Position numbers and translations under genes: made by a program. Shown piece by piece: positions 29,101-37,178 of a stretch of DNA of 64,000 bases. Source of the DNA: a bacterium. Lineage in GTDB: Bacteria; Oederibacteriota; PGYV01. The stretch lies in NCBI GenBank assembly GCA_029565735.1, contig JAKQNO010000040.1:1-64000 (forward strand). Direction: 5' to 3'. The notes under the pieces were generated by a model. The model was not told the origin of the DNA. It ran no database searches and saw only the letters and a list, made by a program, of their open reading frames with translations. Within the stretch, counting starts at the first letter, position 1. Every line of letters begins with the position of its first letter.

Positions 29101-30091
29101 AGATTTCTTCCTCTCCGCCTCTTGCAACCACAATTTCGCCCATTTCTTCCAGCTGCCTTATAACGTTTACTATCTTCTGCTGGGCTTCTTCCGTGGTCTT
29201 TATCCTTACAGGGCCCATGACTTCCATGTCTTCAAGTATCATCTGGCGGGCGCGGCTGGACATGTTCTTAAGAATCTTATTTTTGCACTCTTCAGAAGCG
29301 CCTTTAAGCGCAAGTACAAGATCCTTGGAGTCTATTTCCCTTAATATCTGCTGGATGGTCCTGTCATCAAGAAGCAGTACGTCGTCAAACACGAACATAA
29401 GCCTTTTGATTTCATCAGCAAGATCCGGATTGGTTTCTTCAAGTTTTTCCATAATCGCTTTTTCAGTGCTTCTGTCAACCCTGTTAAGCATTTCAGCAAC
29501 CGACCTTACGCCGCCGGCTGAAGCAAATTCCTGGGTGAATACTGATGCTATCCTTCTTTCAAGCACTTTTTCAACTTCCATTATAACTTCCGGAGTCGCC
29601 CTTTCCATGGTGGCTATCCTTGTGGCAACATCAACCTGAATGTCAGTGGGCAATGAAGACAGTATGTTGGACGACTGTTCCGGCTGAAGGTGCGCAAGCA
29701 CAAGCGCGATTGTCTGCGGGTGTTCATTCTGTATGAAATTAAGAATCTGCTGCGGGTCCGTCTTTTTAATAAAGTCAAAAGGCGTCATCTGAAGCGCGCC
29801 CTGCAGCCTGTTTAATATTTCAACGGCTTTCTGTTCGCCAAGCGCCTTTTCAAGAAGTTCCCTTGCGTAATCAATGCCGCCCTGGGATATGTATTCTTCG
29901 GCCAGCGCAAGCTGATAACTTTCTTCCATTACCGAATCCCTGTCCTGCGGGGTGATCTTCTTTGTGTTTGCTATCTGTAACGTAAGCTGCTCTACCAACT
30001 CATCAGAAAGGTTCTTGAATACTTCCGCCGAAAGATCCGGCCCAAGAGTGATGAGAAGCGTGGCGGCTTTCTGTTCACCGTTCATTGGCAT
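29093..30091 (-). CDS. fliG: Flagellar switch protein FliG
   Basis: NEHPQTIALVLAHLQPEQSSNILSSLP; FVFDDVLLLDDRTIQQILREID. Confidence 0.97.
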   Translation of the reverse strand: MPMNGEQKAATLLITLGPDLSAEVFKNLSDELVEQLTLQIANTKKITPQDRDSVMEESYQLALAEEYISQGGIDYARELLEKALGEQKAVEILNRLQGALQMTPFDFIKKTDPQQILNFIQNEHPQTIALVLAHLQPEQSSNILSSLPTDIQVDVATRIATMERATPEVIMEVEKVLERRIASVFTQEFASAGGVRSVAEMLNRVDRSTEKAIMEKLEETNPDLADEIKRLMFVFDDVLLLDDRTIQQILREIDSKDLVLALKGASEECKNKILKNMSSRARQMILEDMEVMGPVRIKTTEEAQQKIVNVIRQLEEMGEIVVARGGEEEIFV

Positions 30092-30097
30092 GGTCGA

Positions 30098-31708
30098 TCA
30101 CCTCTTCTCTTCAGTCAGCCAGCGTTTAATAAGCTGGACGATAATTTTGGGGTTTTCCCTTGCAATCTTTGTGATCTGCCTCTTCATTTCAGCGCGTTTC
30201 TGGGCTTCAGCAAGTTCCGCGGCTGAAGGCACCGCTTCCAGAGGCACTTCCACTTCTTCTTCCGCGCGCACGTCTTTCGCGGCCATCTCTATCTGCCTGC
30301 GCAGCTTTTCCCTTATTGCTTTCGGTTTCAGCGTTGAACGCAGGAAGAGCAGGGCGAAGAGCAGGATGCCAAGGACAATTCCAAGGCTTGTAAGCGTTGT
30401 CATGTATTTTTCCCTTGCGCTCATGTCCGCTTTTGCCATTTCCGCTTTTTCAACAGACCTGTCGAAACTTATGTTTTCAACAGCTACCTGGTCGCCCCTT
30501 GTAAGGTCAAGGCCCGCGGCAGCTATAACCGCGTTTCTTATTGAATTAACCTGCTGGGGCTGAAGGTTATCAACTATAACAGCAATTGACAGCCTTTTTA
30601 CGTCCCCGACAGTTTCTATTACGTGTTTTTCTTTCTTTGAAATTTCATAATTTTCCGTGACTTCCGATTTTGTAAACTGCGAATTTCCGCTTACCGCGGA
30701 TTTGTATCCGGGTACATTGGAATCTGTTCCCGGCACTCCGCCCGGATATGTGCCCACTCCTGTGTAGTTTTCAAGGTTTCTTTTAGAGCTTCTTATAATA
30801 CCCTTTCCGCCCACAACAGGTTCGTAAATTTCATCTTTCTTTTCCACCTGGTCAAAACTAAGCTCCGCGTTTACGCGGACCGTCGCCCTTTTTTCGCCAA
30901 GGACGTTTGTAAGCATGGATTCAACCCTGCGCTGAATGTCTTTTTCAAATTCACTCTGCATATTCATCTGCTGATTCGTAAGTTTAAGCTGTTTGCTGTA
31001 AGAATAGGAAGAAGAGCCTTCTTCCATAAGTTCATCTTTAATAATATCGCTTAGTACCGTGCCGTTGGAATCAATAATAGTGACATTTACAGGCTTCATG
31101 CCTTCAACGCTTCCGGCAACAAGGAAAACAATGGATTTAACGTTATCATAGCTTAACTTAAGCCCCGCTTTCATCTTTACAAGGACTGAAGCCGTGGGCT
31201 CTTTTTCTTTTTCTTCATACAGTTCTTTTTTAGGGAGCACAAGGTGAACCCTTGCTTCATCTATAATTTCAATGTTTGAAATTGTCCTTCCAAGTTCCCC
31301 TTCAAGCGCCCTTACAAAATTTACGCGCTGGGTGAAATCGGTTATTCCAAGGTTGGTCTTGTCAAAAATCTCAAATCCGACGCCGCCGCCCTTAATCATG
31401 CCTTTGGATGCCATTTCAAGCCTTAAATCATAAACATCCTTAAACGGCACGGAAATTGTCTTGCCGTTGTTTCCTATTTTATAAGGTACCTTCCTGTCTT
31501 TCAGTTCCGCTATAATATTGCCCGCGTCTTCCTGCGTAAGGTTGGAAAACAGCGGCGAATAATTAGGGGACGTAGTCCATAAAGCCAGTGCAATAAGGCC
31601 TATTAATACAAGCGACGGAACGGTTATCCATAAAATCCTTCTTGAACGGTCCTGCGACTGCCAGAAAGATTTTAAACGCTCCCATGTCTTCAACAGAAAG
31701 TCGTTCAC
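30098..31708 (-). CDS. fliF: Flagellar MS-ring protein FliF
   Basis: 536 aa, YSPLFSNLTQEDAGNIIAELKDRKVPYKI; ring-building motifs. Confidence 0.97.
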   Translation of the reverse strand: MNDFLLKTWERLKSFWQSQDRSRRILWITVPSLVLIGLIALALWTTSPNYSPLFSNLTQEDAGNIIAELKDRKVPYKIGNNGKTISVPFKDVYDLRLEMASKGMIKGGGVGFEIFDKTNLGITDFTQRVNFVRALEGELGRTISNIEIIDEARVHLVLPKKELYEEKEKEPTASVLVKMKAGLKLSYDNVKSIVFLVAGSVEGMKPVNVTIIDSNGTVLSDIIKDELMEEGSSSYSYSKQLKLTNQQMNMQSEFEKDIQRRVESMLTNVLGEKRATVRVNAELSFDQVEKKDEIYEPVVGGKGIIRSSKRNLENYTGVGTYPGGVPGTDSNVPGYKSAVSGNSQFTKSEVTENYEISKKEKHVIETVGDVKRLSIAVIVDNLQPQQVNSIRNAVIAAAGLDLTRGDQVAVENISFDRSVEKAEMAKADMSAREKYMTTLTSLGIVLGILLFALLFLRSTLKPKAIREKLRRQIEMAAKDVRAEEEVEVPLEAVPSAAELAEAQKRAEMKRQITKIARENPKIIVQLIKRWLTEEKR

Positions 31709-31728
31709 TATATCACCTCACCCGTAAA

Positions 31729-32061
31729 TTAGATTTGCATTCTCATTATTTCCTGGTAAGCTTCGGTTATTTTATTTTTAACCTGAAGCGCCAGCTGTAA
31801 AGTCGTCCCTGCCTGTTCAACGGCTATCATAACATTATGAAGTTCAATATCCTGCCCTGCCGCAAGCTGGGCAATGGCATTATCCGCGTTAATCTGCGTT
31901 TCATTAATTGATTTAATGGCGGTCTGAAGCACTTCTCCAAAATCAGCGGCGCCTGTCTTTATTTCAGGCTGTACCGGCTGTACATTACTAAGTATGGTTT
32001 CTGGAATATTTACTTTTCCCAGAACGCTTTCCAAACCTGTTATCGCCGTAGGTGCTGACAT
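31729..32061 (-). CDS. fliE: Hook-basal body protein FliE
   Basis: ELHNVMIAVEQAGTTLQLALQVKNKITEAYQEIMRMQI. Confidence 0.94.
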   Translation of the reverse strand: MSAPTAITGLESVLGKVNIPETILSNVQPVQPEIKTGAADFGEVLQTAIKSINETQINADNAIAQLAAGQDIELHNVMIAVEQAGTTLQLALQVKNKITEAYQEIMRMQI

Positions 32062-32110
32062 AATGCCGGCCTCCATATTATTATAACTTTATTATTACTT
32101 TAATTATTAT

Positions 32111-32560
32111 TTAAGCTTTCCCTATTTCAAGCGCTTTGGCCGCCATAGATTTGGCGGAGTTTAGCGCGGTTACGTTTGCTTCATAAGCCCTTGTAGCGGA
32201 AATCATATCAACCATTTCTTTTACGATATTTACATTGGGCATTGCCACGTACCCTTCTTTATTTGCGTCCGGATGCCCCGGGTCAAACATTAACTTTGGC
32301 GGATTAGCGTCATTAATTACGCCCGTTACCTTGACCCCCGAAAAATTGGCAATACGTTTTGATTTATCAAACATTGCCGGGAAAAGCATATTCGCTTTCT
32401 CTCCCCTGGGTTCAAAAATAACGCGCTGCCTCTGGTACGGGCCGCCGTCAACCGTCTTTGTCGTATTAACATTTGCTATATTGTTTGAAATCACATCCAT
32501 TCTTAAGCGTTCCGCCGTAAGGCCGGATGCGCTGATTACAAACGCGTCAAATGCGCTCAC
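32111..32560 (-). CDS. flgC: Rod protein FlgC
   Basis: ASGLTAERLRMDVISNNIANVNTTKT; EMVDMISATRAYEANVTALNSAKSM. Confidence 0.96.
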   Translation of the reverse strand: MSAFDAFVISASGLTAERLRMDVISNNIANVNTTKTVDGGPYQRQRVIFEPRGEKANMLFPAMFDKSKRIANFSGVKVTGVINDANPPKLMFDPGHPDANKEGYVAMPNVNIVKEMVDMISATRAYEANVTALNSAKSMAAKALEIGKA

Positions 32561-32566
32561 TTGTTA

Positions 32567-32995
32567 TTACCTCCCGCCTTCTGTTATAGCCGTCTTTAAC
32601 CCGCTGATTTTTAGCGACATAAGCTGGGCAAGCGTTGAATAATTTGTTGTATTTTCAGCCATTTTTGCCATTTCATAATCTATGTCAACGTTGTTGTCAT
32701 CTGTCCTTAATGATGTTTCAGAATTCGTAACAACTTCCGGCTGCAGCTGCGCCAGCGTAAAATCAGTTCCGGAAGGAATGTGGTTGATATTTGTAACAGA
32801 AAGCGGCAAAAATTCCTTGTCTTTTTTATCAAGAATTTCGGAAAGTTTGCTTTGAAACACGACTTCCGACCGTTTAAAACCGGGCGTATTTACATTGGCA
32901 ATATTATTGCTTATCATTTTATGCTGAAGCGATGAAGCATTAAGCGATTTTTCCAAAACCTGATATACTTCGCTGGAAAAAATACCTTCAAGCAT
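32567..32995 (-). CDS. flgB: Rod protein FlgB
   Basis: LNASSLQHKMISNNIANVNTPGFKRSEVVFQ. Confidence 0.95.
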   Translation of the reverse strand: MLEGIFSSEVYQVLEKSLNASSLQHKMISNNIANVNTPGFKRSEVVFQSKLSEILDKKDKEFLPLSVTNINHIPSGTDFTLAQLQPEVVTNSETSLRTDDNNVDIDYEMAKMAENTTNYSTLAQLMSLKISGLKTAITEGGR

Positions 32996-33062
32996 AAAGA
33001 TTTATCCTCTCTTTTGTTTGAGAAATAATATAAAAATCTGTTTTTCTGCATCAAGTGTTTCT

Positions 33063-33091
33063 ATATTACTTAAAACAATTTTTTTTGTCAA
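33063..33091 (-). promoter_or_regulatory. Sigma-70-type promoter for the flgB operon
   Basis: Minus strand TTGACA-17 bp-TAATAT in the 148-bp gap upstream of flgB. Confidence 0.78.
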
Positions 33092-33102
33092 GTTTTTTTT
33101 TA

Positions 33103-33118
33103 TTTCGTATTAACGAAA
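33103..33118. promoter_or_regulatory. Inverted repeat TTTCGT-ATTA-ACGAAA just upstream of the flgB -35 box
   Basis: Perfect 6-bp dyad. Confidence 0.5.
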
Positions 33119-33143
33119 CACCGTTTTACATTCTATAAAAGGC

Positions 33144-33503
33144 CTATATTCCCCTGAATTTGCTGTATGCTTTTGCGTGTTTTCCGCTGTTTAAAGCAAT
33201 TGTTTCAGAAACCAGAGAATCGTTCTTTTTTTCAATTCCAATCAGTTTTTCAAAGGAATCATTGACTGTTTTTACTTTATTTTTAATGCTTTCCGGAGGT
33301 TTTCCGCCTTTTAAAAGCACTTTAATTCTGGCATTTAAAGCGTCCATTTTTTCCAGCAAAAGCCTCTTTTTTTCATCAAGAAAAATCACCTTTTCAAGGT
33401 CGCCCTGTTTTAGCCCTTCGTTCTGCTTCAACGCAATGTCATACAGCATTTCAATTGCCGAATTTTTTTCTGTCAGGCAGAATTCTATTTCCGCGCAGTT
33501 CAT
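33144..33503 (-). CDS. FlgN-like flagellar export chaperone candidate
   Basis: Small all-helical protein upstream of flgB; FlgN-like length and composition. Confidence 0.45.
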   Translation of the reverse strand: MNCAEIEFCLTEKNSAIEMLYDIALKQNEGLKQGDLEKVIFLDEKKRLLLEKMDALNARIKVLLKGGKPPESIKNKVKTVNDSFEKLIGIEKKNDSLVSETIALNSGKHAKAYSKFRGI

Positions 33504-33949
33504 TTGAATTTAAACCCCTTTATTATTTCTTCAATACTTTCCCTTGATCCAAGGTCTCCAAAATCCGGGTGCGCTTCAAGGAAGTGTTTTAACAGCAGGT
33601 TCACAAGTTTGTCTTTTGTAAGCCTTACGCCCGGCCTTTTTTTATTTATTTCGTTAACCATCCTGTGAAGCCCGTCAAAGTTATACTTTTCAACCCTTAC
33701 CGTCCTTATAAACTTTCCGGAAGCCGGCTTATGGTGTTTTTCATGCGCGGCCGCCGGCGCGGTTTCCGGCTGAGTATTTTTTTCTTCCGGCTTCTCAGCT
33801 GCGGTCTTTTCCGCCTCGAAAGAATCTTTGTCAAAGGAGTATTCTTCGCGCCTGGCTTTCTGCGCCCTTGTTTCCCTGTTTATTTTAAGGTTTTTTAATT
33901 TCTCAATCTGCATCTGAGCTTCTGTAATATTTTTTCCTTCGCCTGTCAT
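33500..33949 (-). CDS. Hypothetical protein with ribbon-helix-helix-like C-terminus
   Basis: RTVRVEKYNFDGLHRMVNEINKKRPGVRLTKDKLVNLLLKHFLE resembles an RHH strand-helix-helix pattern. Confidence 0.45.
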   Translation of the reverse strand: MTGEGKNITEAQMQIEKLKNLKINRETRAQKARREEYSFDKDSFEAEKTAAEKPEEKNTQPETAPAAAHEKHHKPASGKFIRTVRVEKYNFDGLHRMVNEINKKRPGVRLTKDKLVNLLLKHFLEAHPDFGDLGSRESIEEIIKGFKFK

Positions 33950-35182
33950 TTATTCACCTTTTTCTTTATAACGTCTTATTATTTCCGTAAATTCCGCCCT
34001 TATATCCTGAAGGTCGGCGGATATATTTTTTCCGCTGTCAGCCGGCGCTTCGGTTTCAATATTTATCTGTTCAATGTATTTTTTGTATTCCGGAGCCTTG
34101 CTTGTATTGTCATTTATTATTTTACATAAAAGCTCGCTGTCGGTAAAATGCTCGTCCGTGTAATTTGTTATATTGCCTATTATTTTTTCTATATGCGTCA
34201 CCGCCCTGACTATTTCTATAAAAAGGTCGCCGGTGCTGTAAAAAGTTTTTATATTGTCTTCAAATTTTTCCGTAAGTTTTATGATTTCAATGACTTCTTT
34301 TGTCTTTATCTGAATGTTAAGCAGTATGGCGGCTATTTCTTCGGCTGACTGGTTGGAGCTTGCGGAAAGTTTTTTAATCTCATTGGCAACGACAGAAAAA
34401 CTTTTTCCCGCCTCGCCCGCCCTTGCCGCTTCTATGCCCGCGTTTAAAGCCAGAAGGTTGGTTTTTTTGCCCATATCCGCGATTTTTATTACAAAAAGCT
34501 TGATTTTATCGGACATATCAACAAGTTCTTCTATTATCTGGGTTGAAGACATTATGGAATGCTTTAATTCCGTGATTCCCTGTATTTCCCTGCCTATGGC
34601 TTTCACGCCTTTTGACGCCACTTCCGACTGCCTTTTTGCGTCAGCAAGGACGTTCTGCGTTGATTCATCAATATTTTTTGATGATGCTTTAATTTCCTGC
34701 CCTATTGTATTCACCTTTGAAAAAAGTTTTTCAGCTGATTCAAAATATTTCTTTATGTTTCTTATATTGTCCTGTATCTTTAAATAACGCTCCGCGTCTT
34801 CTTCAATGTAAACAACCGCTTTCTTTAACGTTTCAGAGTACTGCTGAAATTTTTCCTTTGGAATAATTACTTTTTCGCTTTCAGCTTTTCTGTGTTTTCT
34901 TAACGTCTCCACAGCCGCAGCGAATTCACGGTTTTTGTCAAGCTCCCTGTCATAGTCCTCTTCTTTTGCCGCAAGCGCGGCAATTGTCCTTAACGCGTAA
35001 TCGCTGACAGTTTTTATGGAAATCGCTGCCACGATAAAAATAATAAAAGAATCCGCCATTACAAGGCCAAGTATCCACATGGGGTCGGTTTCCGGAAAAA
35101 TAAACGCGATTATTCCGGCGCATAAAAGCGATACTGTGAAAATCGCAAAACCGCATATCACATAGATTATCTGAGTCCTCAT
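33950..35182 (-). CDS. Methyl-accepting chemotaxis protein
   Basis: Two N-terminal TM helices and tip [35 protein letters not shown]. Confidence 0.9.
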   Translation of the reverse strand: MRTQIIYVICGFAIFTVSLLCAGIIAFIFPETDPMWILGLVMADSFIIFIVAAISIKTVSDYALRTIAALAAKEEDYDRELDKNREFAAAVETLRKHRKAESEKVIIPKEKFQQYSETLKKAVVYIEEDAERYLKIQDNIRNIKKYFESAEKLFSKVNTIGQEIKASSKNIDESTQNVLADAKRQSEVASKGVKAIGREIQGITELKHSIMSSTQIIEELVDMSDKIKLFVIKIADMGKKTNLLALNAGIEAARAGEAGKSFSVVANEIKKLSASSNQSAEEIAAILLNIQIKTKEVIEIIKLTEKFEDNIKTFYSTGDLFIEIVRAVTHIEKIIGNITNYTDEHFTDSELLCKIINDNTSKAPEYKKYIEQINIETEAPADSGKNISADLQDIRAEFTEIIRRYKEKGE

Positions 35183-36456
35183 ACGGCATTCTCCCTTTCA
35201 ATGCGGACCGATGCGCCTATGTTTTTCAGCTTCAAATCAAGATTTTCATACCCCCGTTCAAGGTGGTAGATTCTTCTTACAACCGTTTCGCCCTGCGCAA
35301 CCAGCCCTGCCAGTATAAGGGCGGCTGAAGCGCGCAGGTCAGAAGCCATAACATCCGCTCCGCTTAACTGCTTTACGCCGGTAACTATCGCGGTGTTGCC
35401 CTGAATTCTTACCGCGGCGCCCATTCGCATAAGCTCCTGAACATGCATGAACCTGTTTTCCCAGATTGTTTCCTTAATAATGGAATCTCCCTGCGCCGTG
35501 CACATAAGCGCCATCCACTGCGCCTGAATATCCGTGGGAAAGCCCGGATAAGGTTCTGTCACTATGTCCAGCGCTTTTATCCTGCCCTTATAAGGGAATA
35601 TATCAACTTTATTTTTGCCCGAGGTTATCTTAACGCCTGTTTCGCCAAGCTTTTCCAGGAATACCGAAAGATGGCCCGTATTTAATCCCGTGACAGTCAC
35701 CCTTCCCTTCGTAATAACCGCGGCCGCGATGAATGTCGCAGCTTCAATTCTGTCCGGTATGACGCTGTACCCCTTAACCGCGGACAGTTTTTTTACGCCT
35801 GTAATTTCAAGGCTTGCCGTACCCGAACCTTTTATTTTTGCGCCCATCGCAATAAGAAAATTAATACAGTCAATCACTTCCGGTTCTTTGGAAGCGTTTT
35901 CTATTGTCGTAACGCCTTCAGCCAGAACAGAAGCAAGAAGGATGTTTACCGTTGCGCCAAGGCTTACTTTGTCAAATGAAATTTTAGCGCCTTTTAACTT
36001 TTTCGCGGACGCGCTTACATAACCGTGCTTTAATTCAATCCTGGCGCCAAGTTTTTGTATTCCTTTAATATGAAGGTCAATGGGCCTTGCGCCTATGGCG
36101 CATCCGCCCGGCAGGGATACTTTGGCTTTTTTATATTTTGCCGTCAGCGGCCCAAGCACATATATGGACGCGCGCATGGTTTTAACAAGTTCATACGGCG
36201 CCGTAAATTTTTTTATTCCCGTGGGGTCAATTACAAGGGTGTGATCCTTAAATTCAACGGACGCGCCCAGTATTTTTAAAAGTTTGGCCATTGTCCTGAT
36301 GTCTGTAAGGTCAGGCACGTTATTAATTACACAAGGTCCGTCCGCAAGTATTGCCGCGGCCATTATGGGAAGGGCGGCATTTTTTGAACCCGACACAGAA
36401 ACCTTTCCCTTTAATTTCTTTCCCCCTTCTATTACCATCTTTTTCATCGTTATCAT
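35179..36456 (-). CDS. murA: UDP-N-acetylglucosamine 1-carboxyvinyltransferase
   Basis: [47 protein letters not shown]. Confidence 0.96.
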   Translation of the reverse strand: MITMKKMVIEGGKKLKGKVSVSGSKNAALPIMAAAILADGPCVINNVPDLTDIRTMAKLLKILGASVEFKDHTLVIDPTGIKKFTAPYELVKTMRASIYVLGPLTAKYKKAKVSLPGGCAIGARPIDLHIKGIQKLGARIELKHGYVSASAKKLKGAKISFDKVSLGATVNILLASVLAEGVTTIENASKEPEVIDCINFLIAMGAKIKGSGTASLEITGVKKLSAVKGYSVIPDRIEAATFIAAAVITKGRVTVTGLNTGHLSVFLEKLGETGVKITSGKNKVDIFPYKGRIKALDIVTEPYPGFPTDIQAQWMALMCTAQGDSIIKETIWENRFMHVQELMRMGAAVRIQGNTAIVTGVKQLSGADVMASDLRASAALILAGLVAQGETVVRRIYHLERGYENLDLKLKNIGASVRIERENAV

Positions 36457-36583
36457 TCGGGCAGCAGTCTCCTGTTAGTATTTTGTTAATTATAATACTT
36501 TTAAGGGATTAAGTAAATTGAGAATTGATGGCCGGAGACATTGATATTCAAAAATGGAAATTCGAAAATTGGAAGAAACAAAA

Positions 36584-36853
36584 CAGGGGTTGGGTGTGTT
36601 TTTTCAGGGTGTGCCGCGTTAACATAGTGTGTATTCGGCAGGGGCTGTTTAATGCCGCGGTTGGAGCGAGCCTGCGAAGCGGAAATCCCCGGGCTTGCGC
36701 GAGTCTACGAGCGCAAGTGTTAGGGGACGGCAAATCCGTATGTGCCGGGAGTTTACGATAGCCAATGACGTTAATTAAGTGCTGATTTCAAAATTGTTTA
36801 CCTGCAAGAATACCAATTTACAGCGCACCCTGAAAAAATATACCCAAGCCCTG
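36584..36853 (+). repeat. MITE-like element copy A (270 bp, carries a 67-bp nested insertion)
   Basis: Termini CAGGGGTTGGGTGTGTTTTTTCAGGG ... CCCTGAAAAAATATACCCAAGCCCTG. Confidence 0.85.
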
Positions 36854-36940
36854 TCAAACACGAGGATCAGATGTACAGATGCACGGAGGTAAATCCGCAG
36901 CTGGGCTGTCGAAAATTAAAGACAAATACAACACCAACTG

Positions 36941-36968
36941 CCGCGGGCTAAAGACCCGCGTCTACCAC
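36941..36968. repeat. REP-like GC palindrome
   Basis: CCGCGGGCTAAAGACCCGCGTCTACCAC. Confidence 0.8.
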
Positions 36969-36999
36969 GGCAAAATATAGCACATTAGCAGCTTTTTCG

Positions 37000-37131
37000 C
37001 TTATGCTTAATTGCCTATAGCTTAATCCGCTATGTTTTAATCTTTTCGCTTATGCTTAATTGCTTATAGCTTAATACGCTATGTTTTAATCTTCTCGCTT
37101 ATGCTTAATTGCCTATAGCTTAATTCGCTGT
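37000..37131. repeat. Tandem array, 3 units, 49-bp period (CTTATGCTTAATTGCCTATAGCTTAAT core)
   Basis: Unit starts at 37000, 37049, 37098. Confidence 0.9.
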
Positions 37132-37178
37132 CTTTCCAAGCCCAGCTGCCAAGCTGCTTAGCTGCCCGGCTGCCGTTT

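Noticed and set aside
36548-36733. Small ORFs spanning MITE copy A and its nested insertion
   Set aside because: Frames are not conserved among copies A, B/C and D.
36584-36853. Clear target-site duplication for MITE copies A and D
   Set aside because: Flanks of A (AA/TC) and D (CA/TA) do not show a matching TA; only B and C do, and these share one duplication event, so TA targeting is only suggestive.
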